Source: Jimgerdemannia flammicorona (Eukaryota; Mucoromycota; Endogonomycetes; Endogonales; Endogonaceae). From it: a stretch of DNA of 24,912 bases. This document shows, piece after piece, positions 16,278-24,863 of the stretch. The number at the start of each line of letters is the position of its first letter. The first letter of the stretch is position 1. The position numbers and the translations under genes were made by a program. The stretch spans positions 1 to 24,912 of the forward strand of contig RBNI01001033.1 of NCBI GenBank assembly GCA_003990745.1. The letters are read 5' to 3'. Under the pieces are notes generated by a model that saw nothing but the letters and a program-made list of their open reading frames with translations, was not told the origin of the DNA and ran no database searches.

Positions 16278-17861
16278 CTTTTCAGCTCACAAGAACCCAC
16301 AGTCAAACTAGATACATTTGACCCAATACCAATCTCTGCTACTACAGGAGAACCAGTTATCACCAGCATCTGGACAGGAAGAGAAGTAATTACTTCAAGA
16401 CTTGCCAATTACCCAGCATCAGAAGGATCCCAACCAGAACCAGAAGGCAGTACAGCCCGAAATCCCCAACCAGATCAACCAGACAATACAGATAGTCCTG
16501 CTAGAGATTTTGGAGAACTTGCACAAGAACTAGAAGATCTTATCACATGGACCCAACACTTTACAGCCAGACAACCCTCCCCAGCCCCACCAATCTCACC
16601 AATAGAACCCCTACCACAACCCCTTGCAGAACCGGAAGTAACCCCTACAAGATTACCTAGGCCTATTCCACTCCGTCCAAGGACCAGAACACCATCCTCA
16701 GGATACTCAAGCACTCCCATCTCTAGTGAAAGCTCAGAAAGTGAATCAGAATCCAAATCCAAACCTGAACCAGAATCAGAAGAAAGTGACGAAGAAATGG
16801 CCACTTCATTGCCAACCTTTGCAGGATATCCAGAGGAAGACCCCAGAGAATTCCTTGATGGAATTAAAGGAATTGCAGCCTTGAGAAACCTCTCAGATGA
16901 AAGAAAAATCGCCATCTATAAAGCCCAGCTCAGGGAACCAGCCAGAGGAATTTTTCATCGAACAGCAAACAACTGAGATTCAGAACTAGCAAGACAGATA
17001 CAAGCAGCAATGTCTGACAAGTTAGAATATGAGGCCATGGTCCACTGGCTCATCGAAAAGTATGCAGGAAATGAAACCCGTCACAAGGCTCAGGAATCCA
17101 TCATGGGAATGAAGATGAATCTTGGAGAATCACCCAGAGCCTTCTTCACAAGAATCCAGAAGAGAATGCATTCTGCCAGGTTCAATGCCACCAACTAAGA
17201 CATCATAGGTCCAATGACCTTCATGAATGGAATTCCCCCAAACATTGCTCAGCATGTCTATACCCTAGGCATCAGAAGATCTGAAGAACAAGTAGATGCA
17301 GTCCAAGGATACTTTGATATCAGATAAGGAACTACCTGGAGTGATCATGACAGAAAAGAAGAGAAGGAAGACATCCTGGTCAAAGCCCTACAAGGACTCC
17401 TTCAAGGACAAGAAAGATCCAAAGAAAGAAGGCCAGCCAAAGAGGGAAAGAAGGACAGAAGTGAAATCCAAGACCTTAGCTCCAAGTTGGACCGATTGGT
17501 TGGACAGATTGAAAAACTCACCACATGCGAAAATCGGAGCTACCAGGACAACAGAGCTTACCCATCACAGAGGAGCCAAGGTTATTCACCAAGAGATAAC
17601 AGGAATTATCAGCAAGAAGAAAGAAGGTACCCTGCCCAAGACAGAGCCCAAGTCCAATGCTTCCACTGTGGACAATTCGGACACTATGCCACTGAATGTG
17701 ACAACAAAAGAAGTGACCGAAGGGACTCAGAACCACCGAACCAAAGAAATGACACTCAGTACAAAAAAACTGAAGCCCATCCTGTTGAAGATTTCGAAGA
17801 AGCAAGCAACAGTGAAGACTATAGTGACCTAGACTTGTACCCCACCAAGGTTAGCACCTGA
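16278..17861 (+). pseudogene. gag: Gypsy-2 Gag (capsid and nucleocapsid), lightly broken
   Basis: One frame reads through from 16278 with four stops before 17861 (TGA 16974, TAA 17196, TAA about 17326, TGA 17859), each one C-to-T change from CGA or CAA. Order: Pro/Ser-rich and acidic N-terminal region (about 16400-16790); capsid region from FAGYPEEDPREFLDG (about 16818) through the LIEKYAG and FFTRIQKRMHSARF blocks; then a zinc knuckle CFHCGQFGHYATEC (17658-17699) with intact C-x2-C-x4-H-x4-C. Gag forms the particle and packages RNA. ATG 16797 is the first in-frame start seen; ATG 16274 lies one frame off and may be the original start followed by an indel. Protease follows in the same frame. 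Confidence 0.8.
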
Positions 17862-18287
17862 AAAACAGTCTACCCAGCAGAGAAAAGGAAGAGACCTGTG
17901 GGAAGGCCATCCAGAAATGTCAGCAGAAGAATGATCCAGGAAGAAGATAAAGAGCATGAGGAGGAACAGGTAGACACACCTCCCCGAACTCCCTCACCAT
18001 TTGTGCCCGAAACAAATGAGTTGCCACCAGAAGATAAAGAAATGGAACAAGAAGAATGGGAACCTGCTGTTTCAAAGCCCAAGAAGAAGTACACTCCAAA
18101 GACCATGCCTAGAGACATTTACAATGAAGCCTGGCAGAAGATTCAAGAAGCCAAGATGGAAGTCCCTCTCCTGCAGTTCTTGCAACTGACACCAGCTGGA
18201 GTTCGAAACAAATTGCTGAGAACAACAAGGTCTAGCACTGGCCGAGTCCCAATCCCACAGCAAGAACCAGCTACCATCCCTGTTTAA
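17862..18287 (+). pseudogene. Gypsy-2 Gag-protease linker, acidic and Pro-rich
   Basis: The Gag frame continues after TGA 17859 as KRKRPVGRPSRNVSRRM, an AT-hook-like GRP within a basic patch. A Glu-rich segment (EEDKEHEEEQ), Pro/Thr-rich stretches and a QEAKMEVPLLQFLQLTPAGVRNKLL block near 18140-18220 follow, and the segment ends at TAA 18285 (from CAA). The last block resembles the stretch preceding protease in other gypsy polyproteins. GRP with flanking basic residues could bind AT-rich DNA, but this is weak. Confidence 0.55.
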
Positions 18288-18660
18288 GCAGCTGAGAGAC
18301 ATGTCAGCACCTACTTACATGGAGATATTGGAGGACAAAAAGCGAAAATCCTTATAGACACAGGAGTAGCTGTCTGTGTCATTGCCAAACGATTTTTGGA
18401 CACCCTCCAATGGCCCATTGATGGACCATCCAACCTCAGCATCATAGTAGCAGATGGAGCCCGAACTCAACCTCTTGGAGAAGTACAAAACATCACCATT
18501 TCTCTGGGACACATTCAGTTCTCCATTCCCAAAGCTGTTGTCACAGAAGCTGTCACCTATGACATGATCCTTGGTACCAACTGGATGAAGGAAATGAATG
18601 CAGTTGTTGATATTGATCAACAAGTACTCAAGTTTGACTACTGAGGCAAGAAGTATAGAG
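18288..18660 (+). pseudogene. Gypsy-2 aspartic protease
   Basis: Same frame as Gag. The retropepsin active site is I-D-T-G at 18354-18365 within GQKAKILIDTGVAVCVIAKRF, followed by the beta-rich segment with IIVADGARTQPLG and the YDMILGTNWM motif near 18560-18590, typical of gypsy proteases. The Asp is present, so the domain looks catalytically whole; it is bounded by TAA 18285 and TGA 18642 (from CGA in DYRGKKY). It would process the polyprotein into Gag, RT and integrase. Length, about 110-120 residues, is normal. Confidence 0.8.
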
Positions 18661-18665
18661 TTAAG

Positions 18666-19194
18666 GTGACTAGCTATGAGCAATCAAAGAAGAAGAAGAA
18701 GGTCACTATTCAAGAAGAATATGCCAGCAGTGAAGAGTCTACTACAGAAGAGGAAGAAGAATCTGAAGATGGAAATGATCCCAGACTCAATCCCCGGATT
18801 AACCTGGTGGATGACAGACCAGAAGACAATGTGTGGGCCAAGAATACTATCCCTATCACCATCGGAGCCATTGCAGGAGAAATCAAAGGATGCCCTACAT
18901 GCCTCAAGAGATACAGGTGTCCTGAGCACTCCTCCAAGATTATGGGAACAAGGAAATCACCTGGCACAGCCTGCCTAGAGTGTAGAAGAAAAAAGAAGAA
19001 ATGCAGACATGTTCCAGAAACACCTGCAACCAAAGCAAGAAGTTCCTGAACAAGAAGCATCCAATGAAGAGGAGGTCCCCGAACTCATCCCCTGGGATGA
19101 CCCTTGCTGGACACCACCTGAAGACAATGACCCTTGGAATATAGAAGAAGGACCCAGTACAATCACCATTATTCCCAAAAAAGAGACTCACTAA
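18666..19194 (+). pseudogene. Gypsy-2 Cys-rich, charged segment between protease and dUTPase, with a frame change
   Basis: After a Lys-rich stretch and a Glu-rich run, the Gag frame (to TGA 19047) encodes two Cys clusters: GCPTCLKRYRCPEH (C-x2-C-x5-C-x2-H, about 18891-18932) and ACLECRRKKKKC (C-x2-C-x6-C, about 18969-19004). The reading then continues one frame over (+1), open from 18979, with EEEVPELIPWDDPCW and so on, to TAA 19192 (from CAA). The shift must lie within 18979-19049. Gypsy polyproteins do not usually have Cys clusters here; zinc binding is inferred from spacing. The frame change may be an indel or programmed. Confidence 0.6.
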
Positions 19195-19230
19195 GAGAAA
19201 GCTTTTCGGCTAGGAAGATGTCCACACCAA

Positions 19231-20568
19231 ATGGTCTTCCACTCTCCCCAAGACTACCGCTATCAGTGTCATCTGTTAGACCAACAAGAAAGACAGAGAC
19301 CCCAGAGATCGGAACCCCCAACTACCCTTGCACAGTCCACTACCTTCCAAGAAGTCACTACAAGGTTACAAAGTCAATTTAGGGGACAAGGCTTTTTCAC
19401 CCAAACAGAAATATACCCCTTGTCTACCCTTCCACCAACCTATGATCAAGATGGGTATCGGTTTCCAAGACAGCAAGAGATAAATAGCCGGGAACATCAT
19501 TTTCGAGCAATGGGATATTGCAACCATGGGAAACACCCTGACTGTCGAGATTGCAGACATCAGAAGATTCATCTCAGCCACGATGTTGCAGTGCATACTT
19601 TGAAGAAAGGAGATGACCGAAGCCAGATCAGAAAAAGCCAGATTCGAAAAAGCCAGACCAAGAAGCCAGGAAGAAGAATCCTCAAGATCTATGATCTGGG
19701 AGAGGATATCTTAGCTCTCATTAGACATGCTACCCGCCAAGGATGGGCAGAAGATGCTGCCAACTTCATGGAAGCCCTAGACCCCACAGGAAGAAGGGGA
19801 ATTAATTACCTCCGAGATCCTTCTACTGGAGCCAGATGGCCACACCTCAACCTCAGAGCTTGGAGGCTCTCTGCTAGTGGAGCTTCAGCTCTAGGAAAGC
19901 CCGAACACAGCAAGGATATTGCCCAGTATGCCCTGCTGCACCCAAAGGCCAAACCACCAACCAAAGCACACTCAGAAGATGTGGGATATGATCTTCACAG
20001 CCTGGAGGATGAATCTATCAAGCCTGGAAAAACCTTCATGGTCAGAACTGGATTAGCCATGCAGCTACCCCAAGGAGCTTATATTCAACTGACCTCAAGG
20101 TCTGGACTTGCCAGACAAGGGGTAACTATAGAAGGAGGAACTATCGACCCTGGATATATAGGTGAAATCAAGGTTATCCTACACAACAGCAGTGCAGAAT
20201 GGCACCAAATTATTAGAGGACAGAAGATTGCCCAAGCAGTCTTCATGAAGGTCAAGACCCCACAGTTACAGGAAGTCTCCAAACTAACTGAAGGAACAAG
20301 ACAAGCAAAGGGATTTGGAAGTTCAGACAGGAAGGAGGTACATCTCCTTCAAGTCAACCACCTTAAGAGGAATGTTCCCCAGCAAGTGTACCAGCAACCA
20401 GTCAGACTGCACAAGAATCTCATCCTGGAGTCTGGAGAACAAACTACCTTCGAAATCTTTGCACCACCCGACCCCAGAAACCTCTTCTTCAAACCCAAGG
20501 AAGATATCCCACATCTGGATATAGAGGGACACACATTCTCTGACAAGATGAATCCAGTACACTCCTGA
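19231..20568 (+). CDS. Gypsy-2 dUTPase-containing polyprotein segment (open, 445 codons)
   Basis: The longest open frame in the window. Residues about 95-120 hold a Cys/His cluster (CNHGKHPDCRDCRHQKIHLSH). Residues about 235-366 form a trimeric-type dUTPase with all five motifs: GYDL (252-255), SRSGLA (289-294), G-T-I-D-P-G-Y with catalytic Asp 306 and Tyr 309, RGQKIAQAVF (329-338) and GFGSSD (361-366). dUTPase converts dUTP to dUMP and pyrophosphate, keeping uracil out of newly made DNA. The part up to 445 and a further block past TGA 20566 (PKGTIIGHLVPF) lead to RT. Upstream the frame continues back to 18979 through one stop, so ATG 19231 is only the first in-frame Met; it was probably part of the polyprotein. 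Confidence 0.85.
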   Translation: MVFHSPQDYRYQCHLLDQQERQRPQRSEPPTTLAQSTTFQEVTTRLQSQFRGQGFFTQTEIYPLSTLPPTYDQDGYRFPRQQEINSREHHFRAMGYCNHGKHPDCRDCRHQKIHLSHDVAVHTLKKGDDRSQIRKSQIRKSQTKKPGRRILKIYDLGEDILALIRHATRQGWAEDAANFMEALDPTGRRGINYLRDPSTGARWPHLNLRAWRLSASGASALGKPEHSKDIAQYALLHPKAKPPTKAHSEDVGYDLHSLEDESIKPGKTFMVRTGLAMQLPQGAYIQLTSRSGLARQGVTIEGGTIDPGYIGEIKVILHNSSAEWHQIIRGQKIAQAVFMKVKTPQLQEVSKLTEGTRQAKGFGSSDRKEVHLLQVNHLKRNVPQQVYQQPVRLHKNLILESGEQTTFEIFAPPDPRNLFFKPKEDIPHLDIEGHTFSDKMNPVHS

Positions 20569-20720
20569 GGAACCAACCAAAGTTGGGAGACCATCATCTT
20601 GCCAAAAGGAACCATCATAGGACATCTGGTGCCTTTCCTCAACCGAACTCATAGGGAAGTTTATGAACTAAACCTATCGGGAAACAGCAAAAGGTCCCAG
20701 AAGAAAGGAAAGGCCCCTCT

Positions 20721-22150
20721 GCGACCCAGGAGACAGTGAAGCCTTCCACCAACATTGGAGAAGAATTGATACCTCAACAATAGCAACAACTAGTAGAACT
20801 TCTCAACAAATATCAAGATATCTTCACTACCAATTATGGCAACCTGCCATACAACCCATCATATCACCACAGCATAAATATAGGAAGTGCAACACCCATC
20901 TGGCAGAAACCCTATAGAATACCCCATCACTTGAAAACATTTGAAAAGGAGCACATCCAGGAACTCTTAGACAATGGAGTTATCTGACCCTCTACTAGCC
21001 CCTGGGCCAGTCCTATACTTATTGTACCCAAGAAAGGAGGATGGAGACTCTGTGTGGATTATAGAAAACTCAATTCAGTTACCGAAAAGGATGCCTATCC
21101 TTTGCCTAGGATCGATGACCTTTTGGATCAGTTACAAGATGCCAGATACTTCAGCAGTATGGACCTCTTTGCAGGATTCCACGAGATCCCCATAGACCCA
21201 AAGGACATTCAAAAGACAGCCTTCCTTGCTCTAGGAAAACTGTTTGAGTACCTCCAAATGTCATTTGGACTTTGCAATGCACCCCCCACCTTCCAGAGGA
21301 TGATGAATTCAGTCTATGCCCCTTTGATTCACCACTGCCTAATTGTATACATGGATGATTCCAATATCTATTCAGCAAATTTCGAAGAATACCTGCACTA
21401 CTTAGAGGAATTCTTCAAGCTCACCCGCAAAAACTACTTGAGACTAAATGCAAAGAAATGCTACTTTGGGAAACAGAAACTCGAATTTCTTGGATTCATA
21501 GTTTCAAAAGAAGGAACTCATGCAGACCCAAAGAAAACTGAGAAGATCAACAAATGGCCGGTACCCAAGACTCCAAAGGAAACACTATCATTCTTGATGC
21601 TAGTATCCTATTACAGAAGGTTTATCAAAGATTTTGCCCAAATCACTGCCCCAATCCGAATCTTTCTCAAGAAAGGAGTGCCATTCAAATGGACAGAATC
21701 ACAGGAAAAAGCCTTCAGAGAACTCAAGAACCACATGACTACAGCACTGATCCTTGTGTGCCCCAATCTACAGAAGCCATTCATCTTGTATACAGATGCC
21801 TCTAAAGATGGCCTTGGAGCAGTCCTAGCCCAGGAAGGACCTGATCAACAGCACCATGTGATAGCTTATGCAAGCAGAGCTACCAATCAGCAGCAGATGA
21901 ACTATGGTAGCACCAAACTGGAATGCCTTGCAGTCATATGGGCGGTCACCCTATTCAAGCATTACCTCATCAGAAAAAGGTTCACCCTGATCACAGACCA
22001 TGTAGCCCTCAAATAGTTATTCAACTGCAAGGAACCCATGGAAATCCTAGCCCGCTGGATCCTTATCCTTCAGGATTACAAAATCACCATCATCTACAAA
22101 GCAGGGAAAGCTCACAACAATGCTAATGTACTTTCCCGCCAGCCCCAATG
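20721..22150 (+). pseudogene. pol: Gypsy-2 reverse transcriptase and RNase H
   Basis: The frame differs from the dUTPase segment; the two overlap near 20700-20737. N-terminal blocks: ELIPQQ*QQLVELLNKYQDIF and LLDNGVI*PSTSPWASPILIVPKKGG, where the TGA replaces the conserved Arg (CGA to TGA). RT motifs LCVDYRKLN, FSSMDLFAGFHEI and the catalytic YMDD (21348-21359) are intact. RNase H follows with FILYTDASKDGLGAVLAQ, the E of TKLECLAVIWA, and LITDH; a TAG at 22015 (from CAG) lies after VALK. The part 21054-22016 is open. Both activities copy the RNA genome into DNA. Only three C-to-T stops are seen, so it is young. Confidence 0.85.
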
Positions 22151-23215
22151 AACCAGAAGAAGGGTGTCCTGAGGAACTACACTCTAAAGGAAGCTCCTCA
22201 GACCATCAAGGTACAAGAAGATCTCATTCGAAAAGAACATCAGAAAGCCCATCAAGGACAGACAAGCACAGAAGACAAGATTCAAAAACTGTATCAACAT
22301 TGGCCTCATCTCAGAACTCAAGTCCGAGACATCATCCAGAAATGTGACACTTGTCAGAAGTACCAAGGAAAGAAGAACTATCAAGCCCCCTTGCAACTGA
22401 TTCCCCCACCCACTCACATCTTTCAGAGATGGGGAGTAGATGTAATTGGACCTCTACCGGTTACACCAAGAAGAAACAGATATATCCTTATATTTGTGGA
22501 ACATCTGACCAAGTGGCCTGAGGCTTTTCTAATGGAAATTGCAGATGCCTTAACCATCGTAGGCCTTGTCCATGGACTCACACTCAGATATGGACCCCCA
22601 GAAGAACTCATTTCTGACTGAGGCACAGAATTCATCAACAACATAATCACAAGTTATGCCCGAATTCACAAGATCCACCTCAAAAGGACCACATCATACT
22701 ATCTCCAGACCAATGGTATGACAGAGAGAATGAACCAGATCATCAAGAAAGGACTTGCCTAAGTCAATCCTACCAATTGGGACCTCTGCTTACCTGAGAT
22801 CCTATGGGAAATTCGGAACACCCCTACCACATCCACCAAACAAAAGCCATTCGAAATGATGTTTGCCAAGAGAACCAGAACTGCTGACCATGAGAATCTC
22901 AGAGACCTCCTCAAGAAGGCAGAAGAGTTACAAAATCAAGCCCAAGGACAGATTATCAAAGCCCAGGAAAGGCAAAAGAAGTACTATAACCAAAAACAGA
23001 AGGATCAGAAGATCAAGATTGGAGACCAAGTCCTAGTTTGGAGAAGCATGATTGAGACAAACTTTGCTGCCAAACTAGAACCGAAATGGGAAGGACCTTA
23101 TCTTGTACACAACATCAGAGGAACCAGCATCTATTTAAGAAGCATAGATGGACGAACCCTGAGAACTTCAGTACACATCAATCACCTCAAACTATATTTC
23201 CCCTCTACACCATGA
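22148..23215 (+). pseudogene. Gypsy-2 integrase with GPY/F-type C-terminus
   Basis: A third frame begins near 22140. The zinc-binding domain has H (22238), H (22250), C (22343) and C (22352). The core has D at 22439-22441 (GVDVIG), D at 22616-22618 and E at 22724-22726, giving an exact D-x35-E. A TGA (22619, from CGA in SDRGTEF) directly follows the second Asp and a TAA is near 22760 (from CAA). The C-terminal region has KIGDQVLVW, KWEGPYLVHNI (GPY motif) and HINHLKLYF. No chromodomain follows. Integrase would insert the DNA copy into chromosomes. Length near 355 codons is usual. The last codons overlap the next ORF. Confidence 0.85.
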
Positions 23216-23727
23216 GCCAAAGGATTGATCAGCACCTCCAGACATTGGTCCTCAGCTCCTTCCAAGCCCTATCAGTCCCTCTACCCCAATTCGGCCAAGC
23301 CAATGGAAGCCCCCTTCAAAGGATCCAAGCTCATCAAGAAAATCTCACCCTGGTCAGACGCCTACTACAAGTCCACCAACTGCAGGCCTATTATGCAATC
23401 AGTGAACAATTGCAGAACCTCCCAGCCCCAGAACAGACCTACATCAGGAACACCACAGGTCTGACCAGAAGAGACACTATTACTGTGGACAGGCTATACA
23501 CCATTTACAAACAAAATGTCACAGCCCTGACACAGGCACAATTCTCTCTGAATGATATTCAAGGAATGAACCCTGTTACCTATTTGAGCATCATCAACTC
23601 TGTCGAAATCCTATTCCCTGAAGAAGAAGAAGAGCCCCTAGAATGGAGTAACCCCAGTACAGACAATGAAGATGATGGAACAGGTATAGATGCAGAAGCA
23701 GCCTATGCTTATTGGGATGATGACTGA
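23212..23727 (+). CDS. Accessory ORF after integrase (171 codons), start overlapping the integrase stop
   Basis: ATG 23212 overlaps the integrase TGA 23213 as ATGA. The frame is open to TGA 23725, in contrast to the broken Gag and Pol segments. The protein starts MSQRIDQHLQTLVLSSFQAL, has Gln/Leu-rich, probably helical parts (for example LTLVRRLLQVHQLQAYYAI), and ends with an acidic tail (EEEEEPLEW, DNEDDGTG) closing on YAYWDDD. I see no transmembrane segment or signal peptide, so it is not env-like, and no known domain. An open stretch upstream in the same frame back to 23086 overlaps integrase and is a shadow. ATGA overlaps are typical of stop-start coupled translation. Between this ORF and the LTR there are only about 40 bases. 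Confidence 0.65.
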   Translation: MSQRIDQHLQTLVLSSFQALSVPLPQFGQANGSPLQRIQAHQENLTLVRRLLQVHQLQAYYAISEQLQNLPAPEQTYIRNTTGLTRRDTITVDRLYTIYKQNVTALTQAQFSLNDIQGMNPVTYLSIINSVEILFPEEEEEPLEWSNPSTDNEDDGTGIDAEAAYAYWDDD

Positions 23728-23748
23728 AGAATAGTCTGGGACAGACTA

Positions 23749-23766
23749 CCCTTCAGTGGGGGCTGA
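23749..23766 (+). other. Gypsy-2 polypurine tract (candidate)
   Basis: CTTCAGTGGGGGCTGA precedes the LTR start TGTGACA at 23767. It is G-rich but contains pyrimidines, so it is a weaker tract than that of Gypsy-1. Position is the main evidence. Confidence 0.5.
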
Positions 23767-23900
23767 TGTGACAAACCAAAACGTATCACCTGAATTATAT
23801 CTTAACCAGATGACATGAACACACAGCATAGTAACCAGCAACCATTGCTGTGGAAAACTGTATAAATAGCCAGAGATACCAGAAAGGGTCTATTTATCTG

Positions 23901-23972
23901 TACAGACTCTGTATACCATACAGACTCTATACACTGTACAGGTCCTGTACACTGTATAGACTCTGTACACCT
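23901..23972 (+). repeat. Four exact-length copies of an 18-bp U3 repeat with a palindromic core
   Basis: Units at 23901, 23919, 23937 and 23955 follow the pattern TACAGACTCTGTATACCA; the core TACAGA-N-TCTGTA is an interrupted palindrome. The same array lies in the inverted LTR at about 14751-14822. It is about 60 bases upstream of the TATA box at 24029, a typical enhancer position. Confidence 0.85.
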
Positions 23973-24028
23973 GCCATAAGTAGCAGACCTATAGTTAGCC
24001 ACATAGTAACCAGATAGCAACCAACTTG

Positions 24029-24066
24029 TATAAATTACCCCAGAGACAAGAGTGAATAAACCTCAG
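24029..24066 (+). promoter_or_regulatory. Gypsy-2 3' LTR core promoter and polyadenylation module
   Basis: TATAAATT at 24029-24036 is followed by TGAATAAACCTCAG at 24053-24066, 24 bases apart start to start, as in LTR-C. Confidence 0.65.
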
Positions 24067-24862
24067 TTCCAAAATACAAAGCAAAAGACAAGTCTGCCTA
24101 CTACACTTTGAGAGATATGCCTGCCAAAAGCCACTTGATCCTAAAGGAATTGGATTGCAACACTTAGGAGAAATGCCTGCTCTACAGCCACTACTAGGAG
24201 ATTGTAAGCTTTGCCCCTTTCCCACTCCAGTCCACTTTCCGATACAAAGAACGAGTCCATTTTCAAGAGAAGTCTGTTACATTTTGGTTTGCTTGCCAGA
24301 TAAGCCTGAAGACTTTCGCCCTTCCGCTGCATTCCCAGAGAGCCTGCCTTTCTTGCCACAAGCCAGTTTCTGATGCAACTTCGCAGTGGAGCCAGTCTAC
24401 AACGTAACCCCATGCAAATGAAGCCAGTCTTTGACGTAACTTGCCAAGAATCTGTACCATCGTATTCCCAGCTGAATCCGCCATTCCCAAGTTGTCTGCA
24501 TTCCCAGAAGCCCACCGATTCAGGAAGAATCTGCATCATCCGAGTAGTATTCCCAGAAGAGCCTGATTCGCGACATCTGAGTTATTTCCCAAAAGCCCGC
24601 CAATTCAGGAAGAATCCGCGTCATCCGCCATTTTCAAGTTATCCGCATTCCCAGAAAACCCGCGCCATCTGAGTAGTATTCCCAATCAAAGCCAAACTTG
24701 CAACATTCGAGTTATCTGAGTTATCTGAATTATCCGCTGCCAAGTTATTCGTTATTCCCAGTGAGCCTAAGAAGAATCAACACCATACAATTCCCAGTGA
24801 GCCAAATCGAGTTATCTGCCAAATCCGCATAAGGAGAACTGCTAAATTGCCAGATTGTCGTG

Positions 24863-24863
<1 letters not shown>

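Larger units (their letters stand above)
23767..24863 (+). mobile_element. Gypsy-2 3' LTR, truncated at the window end
   Basis: Starts TGTGACA and matches the inverted piece (14956-14424) and then the direct piece (15353-15912) of the 5' LTR. It should continue for about 320 more bases to a TGTTACA end, but the match stops at 24863 and a T run follows. U3 carries an 18-bp array, a TATA box (24029-24036) and AATAAA (24055-24060); an extra TATAAATA is at about 23861. Confidence 0.9.

Noticed and set aside
18989..18995. A AAA AAG slippery heptamer, in the Gag-frame phase, within the first frame-change window
   Set aside because: It fits a classical -1 frameshift signal, but -1 slippage would lead to a different frame from the one encoding the dUTPase segment, which needs +1 (or -2). 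A chance A-rich Lys codon run is likelier.
23212..23727. Env-like gene after integrase
   Set aside because: No signal peptide, transmembrane segment or Cys pattern; composition is Gln/Leu-rich and acidic.
23802..24672. Open frames of 70-130 codons on both strands of the 3' LTR, also seen at 14299-14962
   Set aside because: They lie in LTR sequence, overlap each other in several frames, and encode no recognisable domain.
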